DNA from: Pseudoalteromonas sp. T1lg88
Lineage (GTDB): Bacteria > Pseudomonadota > Gammaproteobacteria > Enterobacterales > Alteromonadaceae
DNA: 64,000 nucleotides
NCBI RefSeq assembly: GCF_002964765.1
Contig: NZ_PQCF01000023.1
Span: forward strand, 27,491-91,490
Reading direction: 5' to 3'
In this document: piece after piece, positions 8,591 through 18,090 of the stretch
How positions within the stretch are numbered: position 1 is the first letter of the stretch
Layout: every line of letters begins with the position of its first letter
Position numbers and translations under genes: made by a program
The notes under the pieces: generated by a model
Database searches by the model: none
Seen by the model: only the letters and a program-made list of their open reading frames with translations
What the model was told of the DNA's origin: nothing

Positions 8591-9748
8591 ATGAAATTGT
8601 TATCCATCTTCTACCAGTTCCTGTTGCTTGGTTGCACTAGCTTTGGTGGCCCGGCGGCACACCTGGGTTACTTTCAACGTCACTTTGTGGAAAATAAAAA
8701 GTGGCTGACTCAGCAGCAATACGGACATTTTATTTCCCTTAGTCAATTGCTTCCCGGACCGGGCAGCTCGCAGGTAGGTTTTGCCATTGGTGTAGAGCGC
8801 GCCGGTTTAGCCGGGGGGATCGCCGCCTTTATCGGTTTTACCCTGCCCTCCATGCTGATCATGGTGCTGCTGGCATTAGGAGCACAACAGCTGCCTTGGG
8901 CCACTACGGGGCTGATCACCGGGCTTAAATTGTTCGCCGTGGTGATTGTCGCCGATGCAGTGTTTAGCATGAGTAAAAGCTTCTGTCGCACCTGGCATAC
9001 CCGGGCGTTAGCGTTACTCAGTGCGGGTGCCTTGATATTAATCCCCAGCCTGTATACCCAGTTATTGATCTTGGTGCTGGCGGCTATCTGGGGGGCATGG
9101 CAACTGCAACCCTTTAAGGATGAAGGCACAACGCAAGACGCAGACAAAGCAAGCACAGGCCTTAGCAAGCTACCGCTGCTGCTTTTTGCCCTGCTGTTTA
9201 TCCTGAGTTTCGCCGCTACGGGTGAGTTGTGGCAGCTCAGCGCCCAGTTTTATCAGGCGGGCTCTCTGGTGTTTGGCGGTGGGCATGTGGTGTTGCCCCT
9301 ACTCGATACCATATTGACCGATGTGGATGCCGACAGCTTTTTAACTGGCTATGCGGCGGCGCAGGCCATTCCCGGTCCCATGTTTACCTTTGCGACTTAT
9401 CTTGGTGCTGTCTTAGCGCCTTCAACCCCCTTGTTGGGCGCCTTAATTGCTACTTTGGCCATTTTTCTACCCGGCTTCTTACTGGTGCTGGGGTGTGCCC
9501 GTCATTGGCAAGCGCTGATGAGCAACCCCCTGCTGGCCGGCGTAAGCACTGCCATCAACGCTACTGTGGTCGGTTTTATTTTGGCGGCGCTCTATAACCC
9601 CATAATTCCCGCTGGTGTAACCCAGTGGTGGTACGTTGTTTTTGTCGCCTTGGGATGGTGGTGGTTGCAACGCTTTAAGCCACCTGTGCTGATGCTGATT
9701 GCCGTCTTTGCGGCGCTGGGACTGCTACTGGAGCAGTTGCCTTACTAA
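8591..9748 (+). CDS. chrA: Chromate transporter, ChrA family (two-domain)
   Basis: 385 residues, about ten to twelve membrane helices. The CHR motifs appear twice: FLLLGCTSFGGPAAHLGYF with SLSQLLPGPGSSQVGFAIG in the N-terminal half, and GSLVFGGGHVVLPLL with AAAQAIPGPMFTFATYLG in the C-terminal half, which marks a long-chain ChrA with two homologous halves. Family members export chromate driven by the proton-motive force; sulfate or other anions may be natural substrates. It is a single-gene unit closed by a strong terminator at 9777-9802. Confidence 0.9.
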   Translation: MKLLSIFYQFLLLGCTSFGGPAAHLGYFQRHFVENKKWLTQQQYGHFISLSQLLPGPGSSQVGFAIGVERAGLAGGIAAFIGFTLPSMLIMVLLALGAQQLPWATTGLITGLKLFAVVIVADAVFSMSKSFCRTWHTRALALLSAGALILIPSLYTQLLILVLAAIWGAWQLQPFKDEGTTQDADKASTGLSKLPLLLFALLFILSFAATGELWQLSAQFYQAGSLVFGGGHVVLPLLDTILTDVDADSFLTGYAAAQAIPGPMFTFATYLGAVLAPSTPLLGALIATLAIFLPGFLLVLGCARHWQALMSNPLLAGVSTAINATVVGFILAALYNPIIPAGVTQWWYVVFVALGWWWLQRFKPPVLMLIAVFAALGLLLEQLPY

Positions 9749-9776
9749 CGAGGCTGAGTTTTTGAAATGCGCAACT

Positions 9777-9802
9777 AAAAAGCCCGGCGAGCCGGGCTTT
9801 TT
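9777..9802. terminator. Bidirectional terminator after chrA
   Basis: A 12-bp perfect stem (AAAAAGCCCGGC / GCCGGGCTTTTT) with a two-base loop lies between the convergent ends of chrA and the MscS-channel gene and has T-runs in both directions. Confidence 0.9.
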
Positions 9803-9825
9803 AGTTTAATGCTTAAGACAATCGC

Positions 9826-11019
9826 TTAGCTAGAGCCATTCATTTGCCCGCTTACGCTCTGATAAGGCCTAAGCTCAAAGATGGGCAGGACCGCCAGCAG
9901 ATGATCCATAATTTCCGCTTGAATATGCTCGTAGGAAATCCAGCGCTTGTCGGCACTAAAGCAATAGAATTCAATGGGCAGACCATGGTTCAAGGGCTGT
10001 AACTCACGCACCATCAGGGTCAGGTCCTTATTGATACGGTCGTGCTGTTTCAAATAGCCCTCGGCGTAACGACGAAACAGACCTAGGTTGGTGACCTTAT
10101 CCGGCAAGGATGTGGTGTTGATATACTCACACAGCTGCAATGTTTCCTCTATGCTTTGCTGCAACTCGTCATCGGCGATACGGATACTGTTCATATCTAT
10201 ATTGAGCGAGCGCTTAATACGCCGGCCGCCGGACTCCTGCATGCCGCGCCAGTTTTTAAACGAGCCGGAGACCAAGGTATAGGTCGGCAAGGTGGTGATG
10301 GTGTTATCCCAGTTGCGCACCTTCACGGTATTCAAACCCAGGTCGATCACCTCGCCATCGGCGCCATAGCTGTCTACCTGAATCCAGTCACCATAGGTCA
10401 CCAGACGGTTGGCGGCTATTTGTATGCTGGCCACAAAACCTAAAATAGTGTCTTTAAACACCAACATGGTCACCGCGGCAATGGCACCAAAGCCGGAGAT
10501 AATATAGGTAGGTGACCTTTCCAGCAGCAGGGCAAAAATTAAAATCGCACAGATGATGAAGGTGATCAGCTTAACCAGCTGAATTAGCCCCTGAATCGGC
10601 ACCTCGCGGGAGAATTCAAACTGGTTATAAAGCGCACCGCCTATGCTCACCATGCTGCTAACGATAAAACCACCGTATACGATAAGCAAAATCTTCACGC
10701 AGGAATGGATAATATCCAGGTAAAGTTCGGGGATTTGCACCACGGTTTGGAAGGACGCCAGAAAGGCAACACAGCAAATAAAGCCGGCCAAACGACGGTT
10801 CAATTTAATCAACAGCGGCTTCAAGGCCGAGGTACGCTGTGGTGCTATGCGCATCATCAGGCTTTGCAGCGCCGGCAACATTAAACTACTTAAAAAGAAG
10901 TACAGCAGGATAATGGCCATCAGACCGATACCCGTCGCTGAAATCGTGCTTAGCAACTCGGCACGCTCGGTGTCGGCGAATAAGGGCTTAAGCAATTTTT
11001 GTAAATGACTTTGGGTCAT
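9826..11019 (-). CDS. MscS-family mechanosensitive channel, YbdG-like
   Basis: 397 residues with five or so membrane helices in the first 200 residues. The pore-helix region GFGAIAAVTMLVFKDTILGFVASIQIAANRLVTYGDWIQV and the beta domain reading GEVIDLGLNTVKVRNWDNTITTLPTYTLVSGSFKNW identify an MscS channel. The C-terminal part (FRRYAEGYLKQH, LPIEFYCFSADKRWISYE, DHLLAVLP) matches the YbdG miniconductance type. It opens on membrane tension to release solutes on hypo-osmotic shock. It is the last gene of an operon with two acyltransferases, seven bases after the second. Confidence 0.88.
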   Translation of the reverse strand: MTQSHLQKLLKPLFADTERAELLSTISATGIGLMAIILLYFFLSSLMLPALQSLMMRIAPQRTSALKPLLIKLNRRLAGFICCVAFLASFQTVVQIPELYLDIIHSCVKILLIVYGGFIVSSMVSIGGALYNQFEFSREVPIQGLIQLVKLITFIICAILIFALLLERSPTYIISGFGAIAAVTMLVFKDTILGFVASIQIAANRLVTYGDWIQVDSYGADGEVIDLGLNTVKVRNWDNTITTLPTYTLVSGSFKNWRGMQESGGRRIKRSLNIDMNSIRIADDELQQSIEETLQLCEYINTTSLPDKVTNLGLFRRYAEGYLKQHDRINKDLTLMVRELQPLNHGLPIEFYCFSADKRWISYEHIQAEIMDHLLAVLPIFELRPYQSVSGQMNGSS

Positions 11020-11026
11020 AGCTGAG

Positions 11027-11950
11027 TTACACCTTTCCTGTGTTATCTACTACTTTGGCGCAGTCGGGGGCGGCTGTGGGTGCTTGTTGCTGGGCGATAA
11101 GCTTATCCTTGGCCTGCCAAATATCGTTGAGTTGTTGTTGGAACTCGACCCGAAACGCCTTGTTTTGCTGATAATCACCGATCAGCTGCGGCGCTATGTC
11201 ACGCACATTGACCAGTAAATCTATCTGGGTCAGGCGTCCGAGCATAAAATCACGACAGATATGGGTTCCCTGAGATTGATAGCATAGTGTGGCATCGAGC
11301 AAACCGTCAAACCTTTCCCCTAAAACCTGTAACGCAAAGGCGATGCCGCCAGCCTTGGGCTTGAGCAAATAGGCAAACGGGCTGAGTTGGCGCTGCTGTT
11401 TACCCGGAGTAAAGCGCGAACCCTCAACAAAGTTAACTATGCAGGATGGGTATTGCTTAAAGTTATTGCAACTGCGTTTGGTACGCTCCACATCCATGCC
11501 CTTTAACTTTGGATTCTTGGCAATTTGTTCCTTGCTGGCGCGCTTCATAAAGGGCATACCCATGGCCCAGGCACCGCTGCCGATAAAGGGCACGTATTTT
11601 AGTTCATCCTTAAGGAAAAACTTCGGCGCCGGCAGCTCGGTAACGGCGCTTAGCACCACGATATCAAGCCAGCTCAGGTGATTGGCAATCAACAGATACC
11701 AGGCATTGGGGTCGACCTTACCGTCAAAGCGCACATTAAAGCGCTCGCAACCTAGCTGTAACGCCAAGCGATTGCCAAGGCGCCAGCCACTGTAGGCCCA
11801 ATGCAACACCACAGTGGTGGCATAAAACGGCAGGATAAGTTTTACCAGCCCAAGGATAAAAACGATCACTCCCCACACCAGGGTATTTACCAGCAATAAG
11901 CAGGTCGCCAGGCTTCCCACCAGCCATTTGGGCAATAATCGTTTCAGCAT
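11027..11950 (-). CDS. PlsC-like 1-acyl-glycerol-3-phosphate acyltransferase (YihG-like)
   Basis: 307 residues with an N-terminal hydrophobic segment. The acyltransferase block I NHLSWLD (HX4D catalytic motif) and block III FVEGSRFT are present, together with the PFMKR motif. Proteins like YihG add an acyl chain to lysophosphatidic acid at the inner membrane. It is about half identical by eye to the next gene upstream, with the same motif order, so the pair arose by tandem duplication. Start ATG is two bases after the stop of its paralogue, preceded by AGGAAC. Confidence 0.85.
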   Translation of the reverse strand: MLKRLLPKWLVGSLATCLLLVNTLVWGVIVFILGLVKLILPFYATTVVLHWAYSGWRLGNRLALQLGCERFNVRFDGKVDPNAWYLLIANHLSWLDIVVLSAVTELPAPKFFLKDELKYVPFIGSGAWAMGMPFMKRASKEQIAKNPKLKGMDVERTKRSCNNFKQYPSCIVNFVEGSRFTPGKQQRQLSPFAYLLKPKAGGIAFALQVLGERFDGLLDATLCYQSQGTHICRDFMLGRLTQIDLLVNVRDIAPQLIGDYQQNKAFRVEFQQQLNDIWQAKDKLIAQQQAPTAAPDCAKVVDNTGKV

Positions 11951-11952
11951 AA

Positions 11953-12846
11953 TTAGTTCCTATTCTGCTGCGTTAGCTGCTTCAGGGTCGAGTCTTTTTC
12001 TTGCCAAAGAGCATTGAGATGCTGCTGAAACTCTACGCGAAATGCATTGTCGTTGCTATAGTCGCCGATCAGCTGCGAGTCCAGTGGACGCACTTCCACA
12101 TGCACCACAACCTCTTTCACCCTACCGCCAGCAAAGTCCATAAAAGTAGGAATACCGCCCGGGTAATGAATGGTGACATTCACTATTTTACTGATCTGCT
12201 CGCCCATGGCCTGCAACACAAAGGCGATCCCGCCGGCTTTAGGCTTAAGTAAATGGTTAAAGGGGCTGTTTTGACGCTGATGCTTGGCGTCTGTATAGCG
12301 GGTACCCTCAACAAAGTTGACTATGGACACCGGCATTTCCTTAAACTTTTCACAGGCCTTGCGCGTGGTTTCTATGTCTTTACCGCGCAGTTTAGGGTTT
12401 TTCTTCAACTGCGACTTGCTGGTTCGCTTCATAAAAGGAAAATCCAGCGCCCACCAGGCCAGGCCTAAAAACGGCACATACAACAGTTCTTTTTTCAAAA
12501 AGAAGTTCAAAAACGGGATGCGGCCGCGAAAGATGCGCTGCATCACCAGAATATCGACCCAACTTTGGTGATTAGCCACCAGCAGGTACCAATCTTTTTT
12601 GCGTAGTTGCTCAAGCCCGATCACTTTAAGTTTATAAGGAGTAATCAGTTTTTGATTTAAGGAGTTACCCGCAACCCAACAACTGGCCATGGTTTTTGCC
12701 AAGGCGCTCATGGCTTTTTGCCAGGGCCTAATGGGGATAAGCTTAAAAACACCACACAGGACTATGGGGAGAAACCAAAATAAGGTGTTCAGGGTATATA
12801 AGCCAATACTCACAATTTGCCGAAATAAAGCAACCACTGCACGCAC
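11953..12846 (-). CDS. PlsC-like acyltransferase (YihG-like), first of a tandem pair
   Basis: 297 residues with one or two N-terminal hydrophobic segments. Motifs are NHQSWVD (catalytic HX4D), PFMKRTSKSQLKKNPKLRGKD and FVEGTRYT, as in lysophosphatidate acyltransferases of the YihG group. The frame begins with GTG at 12846, preceded by AGGA. It heads an operon with its paralogue and an MscS-type channel, which suggests a role in setting membrane lipid composition. A terminator at 12876-12895 separates it from speA upstream. Confidence 0.84.
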   Translation of the reverse strand: MRAVVALFRQIVSIGLYTLNTLFWFLPIVLCGVFKLIPIRPWQKAMSALAKTMASCWVAGNSLNQKLITPYKLKVIGLEQLRKKDWYLLVANHQSWVDILVMQRIFRGRIPFLNFFLKKELLYVPFLGLAWWALDFPFMKRTSKSQLKKNPKLRGKDIETTRKACEKFKEMPVSIVNFVEGTRYTDAKHQRQNSPFNHLLKPKAGGIAFVLQAMGEQISKIVNVTIHYPGGIPTFMDFAGGRVKEVVVHVEVRPLDSQLIGDYSNDNAFRVEFQQHLNALWQEKDSTLKQLTQQNRN

Positions 12847-12875
12847 AACAACTTTCCTATTTGGGTATAAAAAAC

Positions 12876-12895
12876 AAGCGCTAATGATAGCGCTT
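12876..12895 (-). terminator. Terminator of speA
   Basis: Hairpin with an 8-bp stem (AAGCGCTA / TAGCGCTT) and four-base loop, followed on the minus strand by G and a run of T. It lies about 50 bases after the speA stop and 30 bases before the acyltransferase operon. Confidence 0.75.
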
Positions 12896-12946
12896 TTTTG
12901 TCTTTAACGGAAAAGGGTTCTGTTGCCGACTGGCAACAAACCCGGG

Positions 12947-14851
12947 CTAGTCTTCAAAGTAGGTATAGCCGCTTAATCCGTGATTTAGCTCATCCAGATA
13001 ACTCTGCTTCAGCGCCGCATCGATAGCCATTGAGCTGACTCTTTGCTGATAACGCGCCGCCAAGGCTTCACTATCGTAATGAACAAATTTTAATACGTCC
13101 TGAACACTGTCGCCCTTGATTTCATTGGTCAGGCGGTACTCTTCACCGTGCATTTCCACATGCACAGAGTCGGTGTCACCAAACAGGTTATGCAGGTCAC
13201 CGAGGATCTCCTGATAGGCACCAACCATAAACATGGCAATATGATATTGCTGACCAAACTCATAGCGTGGAATGGGCAGACTGGCTTCGATACCGGCACC
13301 ATCTACATACTCGCGAATTTGTCCGTCTGAATCACAGGTAATATCCTGAATGATCACGCGCTGATCCAACGGCTTATCTAGATGTTCGATGGGCAATACC
13401 GGGAATAACTGACCAATACCCCACACATCCGGTAGCGACTGGAATAATGAGAAGTTTACAAACAGCTTATCCGCCAGCTTTTCATTCAGCTCGTCGATCA
13501 CTTCGCGATGGGCACGAGCCGACTCGCTCAAACAAGCACGCACCTTGTGCAGGGTACGGAAATAAAGTTGCTCAACCAGGGCCCACTGCTCAATACCCAG
13601 CATGCCATGCACATATTGAGCATGAGCCTCGCTGAATAGATGCATGGCATCGTGATAGCTTTCAATGGCCATTCGGGCGTTAACACCGGCGCAGGTTTGC
13701 TGCATTTCCAGCACCACCTTAGGCAGGTTTGCCTCATCGGCTATCGCCACCTCGTTATTAGGTGCTTTTTCTACGTCCACCACATCTGTGATCAATACCG
13801 CATGGTGTGCGGTCAGCGCCCTGCCCGATTCGGTAATAATGGCCGGATGAGCCAGATCGTTGGCATCGCTCACCTCAGCAAAGGCGGCAACCACGTTTTT
13901 GGCATACTCTTCAACCGTGTAGTTCATTGAGCAGCTGCTGCGTGAGCCCGAACCTTCGTAGTCAACACCCAGGCCGCCGCCCACGTCCACGGTTTTCAGC
14001 GGCACGCCCATTTGGCACAACTGCGCATAGTGGCGGGCACATTCGGTTAGCGCTCGTTGGATATCGCGAATATTGGCGATTTGCGAACCTATATGAAAAT
14101 GCACCAGCTCCATTAAATGCAGCTTATTATGTTTCTTTAAGGTCTCAACGGCCTGCAGCACCTGAGAGGCAGTCAAACCAAATTTGCCGCGCTCACCACC
14201 GGTATTTTGCCACTTGCCCTTACCCACGGAATTAAGACGAATACGAATACCGATTGGCGCCTCAAGGGCCATGGCATCCATTTCGCGGATCAGCGCATCA
14301 AGCTCGGAAAGCTTTTCGATAACAATATTGACCTTGTGGCCGGTAGCCTGACCGATCAGCGCCAGACGCATAAACTCACTGTCTTTGTAACCATTACAGA
14401 CTATGGTGATGTCTTTTTCGGCCAAGCCGAGAATGGCCATCAGCTCAGGCTTAGAACCGGCTTCTAAGCCGACCTGACCACTGCTGTGCGCCAATAACTT
14501 GGACACCACAGAGCGCTGCTGGTTTACCTTGATCGGATAGACGCAAGTATAGTCACCCTGATAGCCCTTGGCGGTTTTGGCCTGACTGAAGGCAGAAATT
14601 AAACGCGATGCACGATGCTGCAAAATATCGGTAAAACGCACCAACACCGGCAAGGTCAGGCCTTGCTCTTTAAAACGCTCGACTAAGGCATTTAATGCCA
14701 AACCGGGTTTATTTTTATCGCCATCGGGATAAGCCACCAGCTCGCCCTGAGCGTTAATATCAAAGTAGCCATCGCTCCAATGACTGACGTTATAAACGGA
14801 TTGAGCGACCTGGTAACCCGCTGGGTGACCTGTCAGGGGACCCTTTTCCAT
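12947..14851 (-). CDS. speA: Biosynthetic arginine decarboxylase
   Basis: 634 residues from the ATG at 14851; an open frame runs upstream to 14968, but those 39 residues are hydrophobic and unlike the family. SpeA converts arginine to agmatine with pyridoxal phosphate, the first step of putrescine synthesis. Visible are YPIKVNQQR with the PLP lysine near residue 105, HFHIGSQI, the phosphate-binding VDVGGGLGVDYEGS, and the C-terminal CDSDG active-site stretch. Length fits the family (about 630-660). It is divergent from speE, the next polyamine gene, and the ~160 bp between must hold both promoters. No agmatinase gene is in the window. Confidence 0.95.
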   Translation of the reverse strand: MEKGPLTGHPAGYQVAQSVYNVSHWSDGYFDINAQGELVAYPDGDKNKPGLALNALVERFKEQGLTLPVLVRFTDILQHRASRLISAFSQAKTAKGYQGDYTCVYPIKVNQQRSVVSKLLAHSSGQVGLEAGSKPELMAILGLAEKDITIVCNGYKDSEFMRLALIGQATGHKVNIVIEKLSELDALIREMDAMALEAPIGIRIRLNSVGKGKWQNTGGERGKFGLTASQVLQAVETLKKHNKLHLMELVHFHIGSQIANIRDIQRALTECARHYAQLCQMGVPLKTVDVGGGLGVDYEGSGSRSSCSMNYTVEEYAKNVVAAFAEVSDANDLAHPAIITESGRALTAHHAVLITDVVDVEKAPNNEVAIADEANLPKVVLEMQQTCAGVNARMAIESYHDAMHLFSEAHAQYVHGMLGIEQWALVEQLYFRTLHKVRACLSESARAHREVIDELNEKLADKLFVNFSLFQSLPDVWGIGQLFPVLPIEHLDKPLDQRVIIQDITCDSDGQIREYVDGAGIEASLPIPRYEFGQQYHIAMFMVGAYQEILGDLHNLFGDTDSVHVEMHGEEYRLTNEIKGDSVQDVLKFVHYDSEALAARYQQRVSSMAIDAALKQSYLDELNHGLSGYTYFED

Positions 14852-15012
14852 AACTCTGCTCTCAATATTGACCCAAGAATTTGCCGCTAGTTTAATACCT
14901 CTTATTGCCACTAGCGAATAGAAAATCACATAAATGCAGCTAAAATGTGATTGAGCATTGCCCTGCACACTGGCAAAATTGCGTTTCTCATTTATTGGTG
15001 ATTATGTAACAC

Positions 15013-15876
15013 ATGACAAGTTTAGATAAAAACCACTGGTTTACCGAAATCAGTGACCGTGATGGCAGTGCTTTCTCACTGCGTATCAACAAATTACTTG
15101 AAGAAAAACAGTCTCCCTTTCAGCATGTTGCCATGTATGAAACCACCGACTTTGGCAACCTGATGATCATTGACGGCTGCACCATGGTGAGTACCCGCGA
15201 GAATTTCTTTTACCATGAAATGATCGCCCACCCTGCGCTGTTCAGCCACCCGAATCCGAAAAACGTGGTGATCATCGGCGGCGGCGACTGCGGCACCCTG
15301 CGTGAAGTGCTTAAGCACGACAGCGTAGAGTCGGTCACGCAAATCGATATAGATCAAGTAGTTACCGAGATGTCGCTGAAGTATTTCCCTGAGCTGTGCA
15401 CTTCAAACCAGGACCCACGCGCAACCTTGTTATTTGATGACGGCATCAAATACATGCGCGAAGCCGCGCCTGAGTCTATCGACGTAGTGATTGTTGACGG
15501 CACAGATCCGGTTGGCCCGGGTGAAGGCCTGTTCAACCACGCCTTCTACCAAAGCTGCTTGCAAGCCCTGCGCCCTGGCGGCGTGCTGGTACAGCAAAGC
15601 GAAAGCCCGCTAATGCATATGCCATTACTATTGGAAATGCGCGGTGCGATGAAGGAAGTGGGCTTTGGCGCCTTGCAAACCTTGCCATTCCCACAGCCTA
15701 TTTACCCGTCGGGTTTATGGTCTGTGACTCTGGCTCGTAAAGGCATGGGTTTCGACGGCTTCCGCGCCTGTGATCCACAAGCACTACAAACCGAATACTA
15801 CACCCCGGGTATCCACCAGGGCGCCTTAAGCGAGCCGCCATTTATGGCAAGAGCCTTCGCAGGCGAAACAAAATAA
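15013..15876 (+). CDS. speE: Polyamine aminopropyltransferase (spermidine synthase)
   Basis: 287 residues. It transfers the aminopropyl group of decarboxylated S-adenosylmethionine to putrescine. The spermidine-synthase hallmark IIGGGDCGTLREVLKH is present (a Cys replaces the second usual Gly of GGGDGG), as are QIDIDQVVTEMSLKYFP and VDGTDPVGPGEGLF with the catalytic Asp. YETTDFGNLMIIDG forms the N-terminal substrate region. It is divergent from speA, which supports a polyamine locus, and closes with a strong terminator at 15876-15904. Confidence 0.94.
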   Translation: MTSLDKNHWFTEISDRDGSAFSLRINKLLEEKQSPFQHVAMYETTDFGNLMIIDGCTMVSTRENFFYHEMIAHPALFSHPNPKNVVIIGGGDCGTLREVLKHDSVESVTQIDIDQVVTEMSLKYFPELCTSNQDPRATLLFDDGIKYMREAAPESIDVVIVDGTDPVGPGEGLFNHAFYQSCLQALRPGGVLVQQSESPLMHMPLLLEMRGAMKEVGFGALQTLPFPQPIYPSGLWSVTLARKGMGFDGFRACDPQALQTEYYTPGIHQGALSEPPFMARAFAGETK

Positions 15877-15904
15877 AAAAAGGCGAGTTCAACTCGCCTT
15901 TTTT
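15876..15904 (+). terminator. Terminator of speE
   Basis: GGCGAG / CTCGCC stem flanked by A-run and T-run, extending to AAAAAAGGCGAGTT / AACTCGCCTTTTTT; it begins at the speE stop codon. Confidence 0.9.
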
Positions 15905-16019
15905 ACCTCTGCAGCTAGCCCCTCGCCTTTGAATACGTATGCAATTTCTATGTGATCACCCTGGATTCACCTTACCCTAAGATTTCTCTTTAGGCGTTAT
16001 GTATTACCAGGACAAGTCA

Positions 16020-18053
16020 ATGCGAGTATTTATCCCTTTGCTTTTGGCATCGCCATTAGCGCTGGCAAAAACCGTGAGCGTCAGCTCTCCCGACGGCCAG
16101 ATCCAAATTTCTTTAAGTGATGAAGGCGCCCCAAGTTACCAGGTGACGTTTGCCGGTAAGCCGGTGATTAACTCATCCAAGCTCGGCTTTTACTTTAAGG
16201 ACGCGGCACCGCTACGCGATGGCCTGGTGATCACCGAGACGCAAACTCAAAGCGTCGACCAAAGCTGGCAACAGCCCTGGGGCGAGCAACGCCTTATTCG
16301 TGACAATCACAACGAACTGGCGGTTACCTTCAGCGATGAAAGCGATGCCAGCCGCAACTACAGGGTGCGGGTGCGCGCCTTTAATGACGGTCTGGGCTTT
16401 CGTTATGAATTAGAAGGCAAAGAGCGCCCCGACTACCAGATCACCGATGAGCTCACCGAGTTTGCTCTGGCCGGACAAAACAACGAAGCGCTGTGGATCC
16501 CGGCCCGTGGCTGGAACCGTTACGAGTACGTCTATAAGCGCACCGACGCCAGCGAGGCAGCCCATGTTCATACGCCCTTTACCCTGAAAATGGGCAATGG
16601 CGTCCATATCAGTATTCACGAAGCCGCGCTGGTCGATTATGCCGGCATGACTCTGAACCAGCGTCGTCCGGGTATTTTTAAAGCCGATTTAACGCCCTGG
16701 TCCGACGGCATTGCGGTAAAAGCCGAAAACGGTTTCACCACCCCCTGGCGTACCATTCAAATCGCCGATAAGGCCACCGGGCTACTTAACTCGCACCTGA
16801 TCCTCAACCTCAATGAACCGAATAAACTCGGCGATGTATCCTGGGTTAAGCCGGGTAAATACGTGGGTATCTGGTGGGGCATGCATATCAATGAAAACAC
16901 CTGGGGCAGCGGTGAAAAACACGGCGCCACCACAGAAAACACCATTGAATACCTGGACTTTGCTGCCAAATATGGCTTCGATGGCGTGCTCGTTGAAGGC
17001 TGGAACCAAGGCTGGGACGGCGACTGGTTCTTTAATGGCGATGTCTTTAGCTTTACCAAAAGCTATGATGATTTCGACCTGGCCGCCATTGCCAAACACG
17101 GTGAAAAGGTGGGTGCGAAACTGATCGGTCACCATGAAACCTCAGGCAATGTCAGCAACTATCGCAACCAGATGGAAGACGCCTTTAAGCTCTATCAGAA
17201 ACATGGCGTAAGCCAGATCAAAACCGGCTATGTTGCCGATGGCGGCAATATCAAACGCATCGATGAGCAGGGTATCGCCCGCTACGAGTGGCACGACGGC
17301 CAGTTTATGGCCAACGAATACCTCTACAATATTGAACTGGCGGCCAAGTATCAGCTCAGCATCAATACCCATGAGCCGATCAAAGATACCGGCCTGCGCC
17401 GCACCTACCCGAACTGGATCACCCGTGAAGGGTCGCGTGGTCAGGAATTTAATGCCTGGGGCACACCGCCAAACCCACCGGCGCATACGCCCATGCTGGC
17501 CTACACCCGCATGCTGGCGGGGCCGATGGACTTCACTCCGGGGATCTTCGATATGGGCTTTAACGGCCTAGGCGCGGATACCAACCGCCCGCAAACCACC
17601 TTGGCGAAACAGCTGGCGCTCTATGTGGTGCTCTACAGCCCGGTGCAAATGGCGGCGGATTTACCCCGTAACTACCTGGCCAAGCCGGATGCCTTCCAGT
17701 TTATCCAGGATGTGCCTACCGATTGGGAGCTAAGCCAGGCCATTGCCGGTGAAATGGGTGAGTATGTGGTTTTTGCCCGTAAGGAACGCAAGCGCGATCA
17801 CTACAGTGGTAACGACTGGTATCTGGGCGCCATTACCGATGGTGAAGCCCGCAAGGTCGATATCAAGCTCGACTTTTTAGAGCCGGGTAAACGCTTTGAG
17901 GCGCAGATTTATGCCGATGGCGAGGATGCCGAATGGGTGAATAACCCCTACAGCATGACCATCAGCAAGCAGGTGGTCACCAGCAAGGACCAGCTTCCGC
18001 TTAAGCTGGCGCCCAGCGGCGGTACCGCCATTCGCTTTAAGGCCCTGGACTAA
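16020..18053 (+). CDS. Glycoside hydrolase family 97 alpha-glucosidase (SusB-like), secreted
   Basis: About 677 residues. A signal peptide (FIPLLLASPLALA) directs export to the periplasm. The N-terminal beta-sandwich (SPDGQIQISL...GKPVINSS) is followed by a TIM barrel with EGWNQGWDGDWFFNG, HHETSGN, TGYVADGG, NTHEPIKDTG and RTYPNWITREGSRGQEFNAW, the GH97 signature order, and a C-terminal beta domain. The glutamates in HHETSGN and THEP are those expected in the inverting, SusB-like branch; retaining GH97 enzymes have Asp instead (family knowledge, not tested). Start at 16020 follows AGGACA; an in-frame ATG at 15999 adds seven residues before the signal peptide. It would cleave alpha-glucosides such as maltooligosaccharides. 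No SusC/D or maltose genes adjoin it. Confidence 0.92.
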   Translation: MRVFIPLLLASPLALAKTVSVSSPDGQIQISLSDEGAPSYQVTFAGKPVINSSKLGFYFKDAAPLRDGLVITETQTQSVDQSWQQPWGEQRLIRDNHNELAVTFSDESDASRNYRVRVRAFNDGLGFRYELEGKERPDYQITDELTEFALAGQNNEALWIPARGWNRYEYVYKRTDASEAAHVHTPFTLKMGNGVHISIHEAALVDYAGMTLNQRRPGIFKADLTPWSDGIAVKAENGFTTPWRTIQIADKATGLLNSHLILNLNEPNKLGDVSWVKPGKYVGIWWGMHINENTWGSGEKHGATTENTIEYLDFAAKYGFDGVLVEGWNQGWDGDWFFNGDVFSFTKSYDDFDLAAIAKHGEKVGAKLIGHHETSGNVSNYRNQMEDAFKLYQKHGVSQIKTGYVADGGNIKRIDEQGIARYEWHDGQFMANEYLYNIELAAKYQLSINTHEPIKDTGLRRTYPNWITREGSRGQEFNAWGTPPNPPAHTPMLAYTRMLAGPMDFTPGIFDMGFNGLGADTNRPQTTLAKQLALYVVLYSPVQMAADLPRNYLAKPDAFQFIQDVPTDWELSQAIAGEMGEYVVFARKERKRDHYSGNDWYLGAITDGEARKVDIKLDFLEPGKRFEAQIYADGEDAEWVNNPYSMTISKQVVTSKDQLPLKLAPSGGTAIRFKALD

Positions 18054-18062
18054 CAACGAACG

Positions 18063-18090
18063 AAAAAGCCACCTACTCGGTGGCTTTTTT
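18063..18090. terminator. Bidirectional terminator between GH97 gene and DUF6768 gene
   Basis: AAAAAGCCACC / GGTGGCTTTTTT stem. The minus-strand DUF6768 gene ends within this hairpin: its TAG stop (18073-18075) lies at the stem-loop junction, so its last codons are part of the terminator. Confidence 0.88.
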
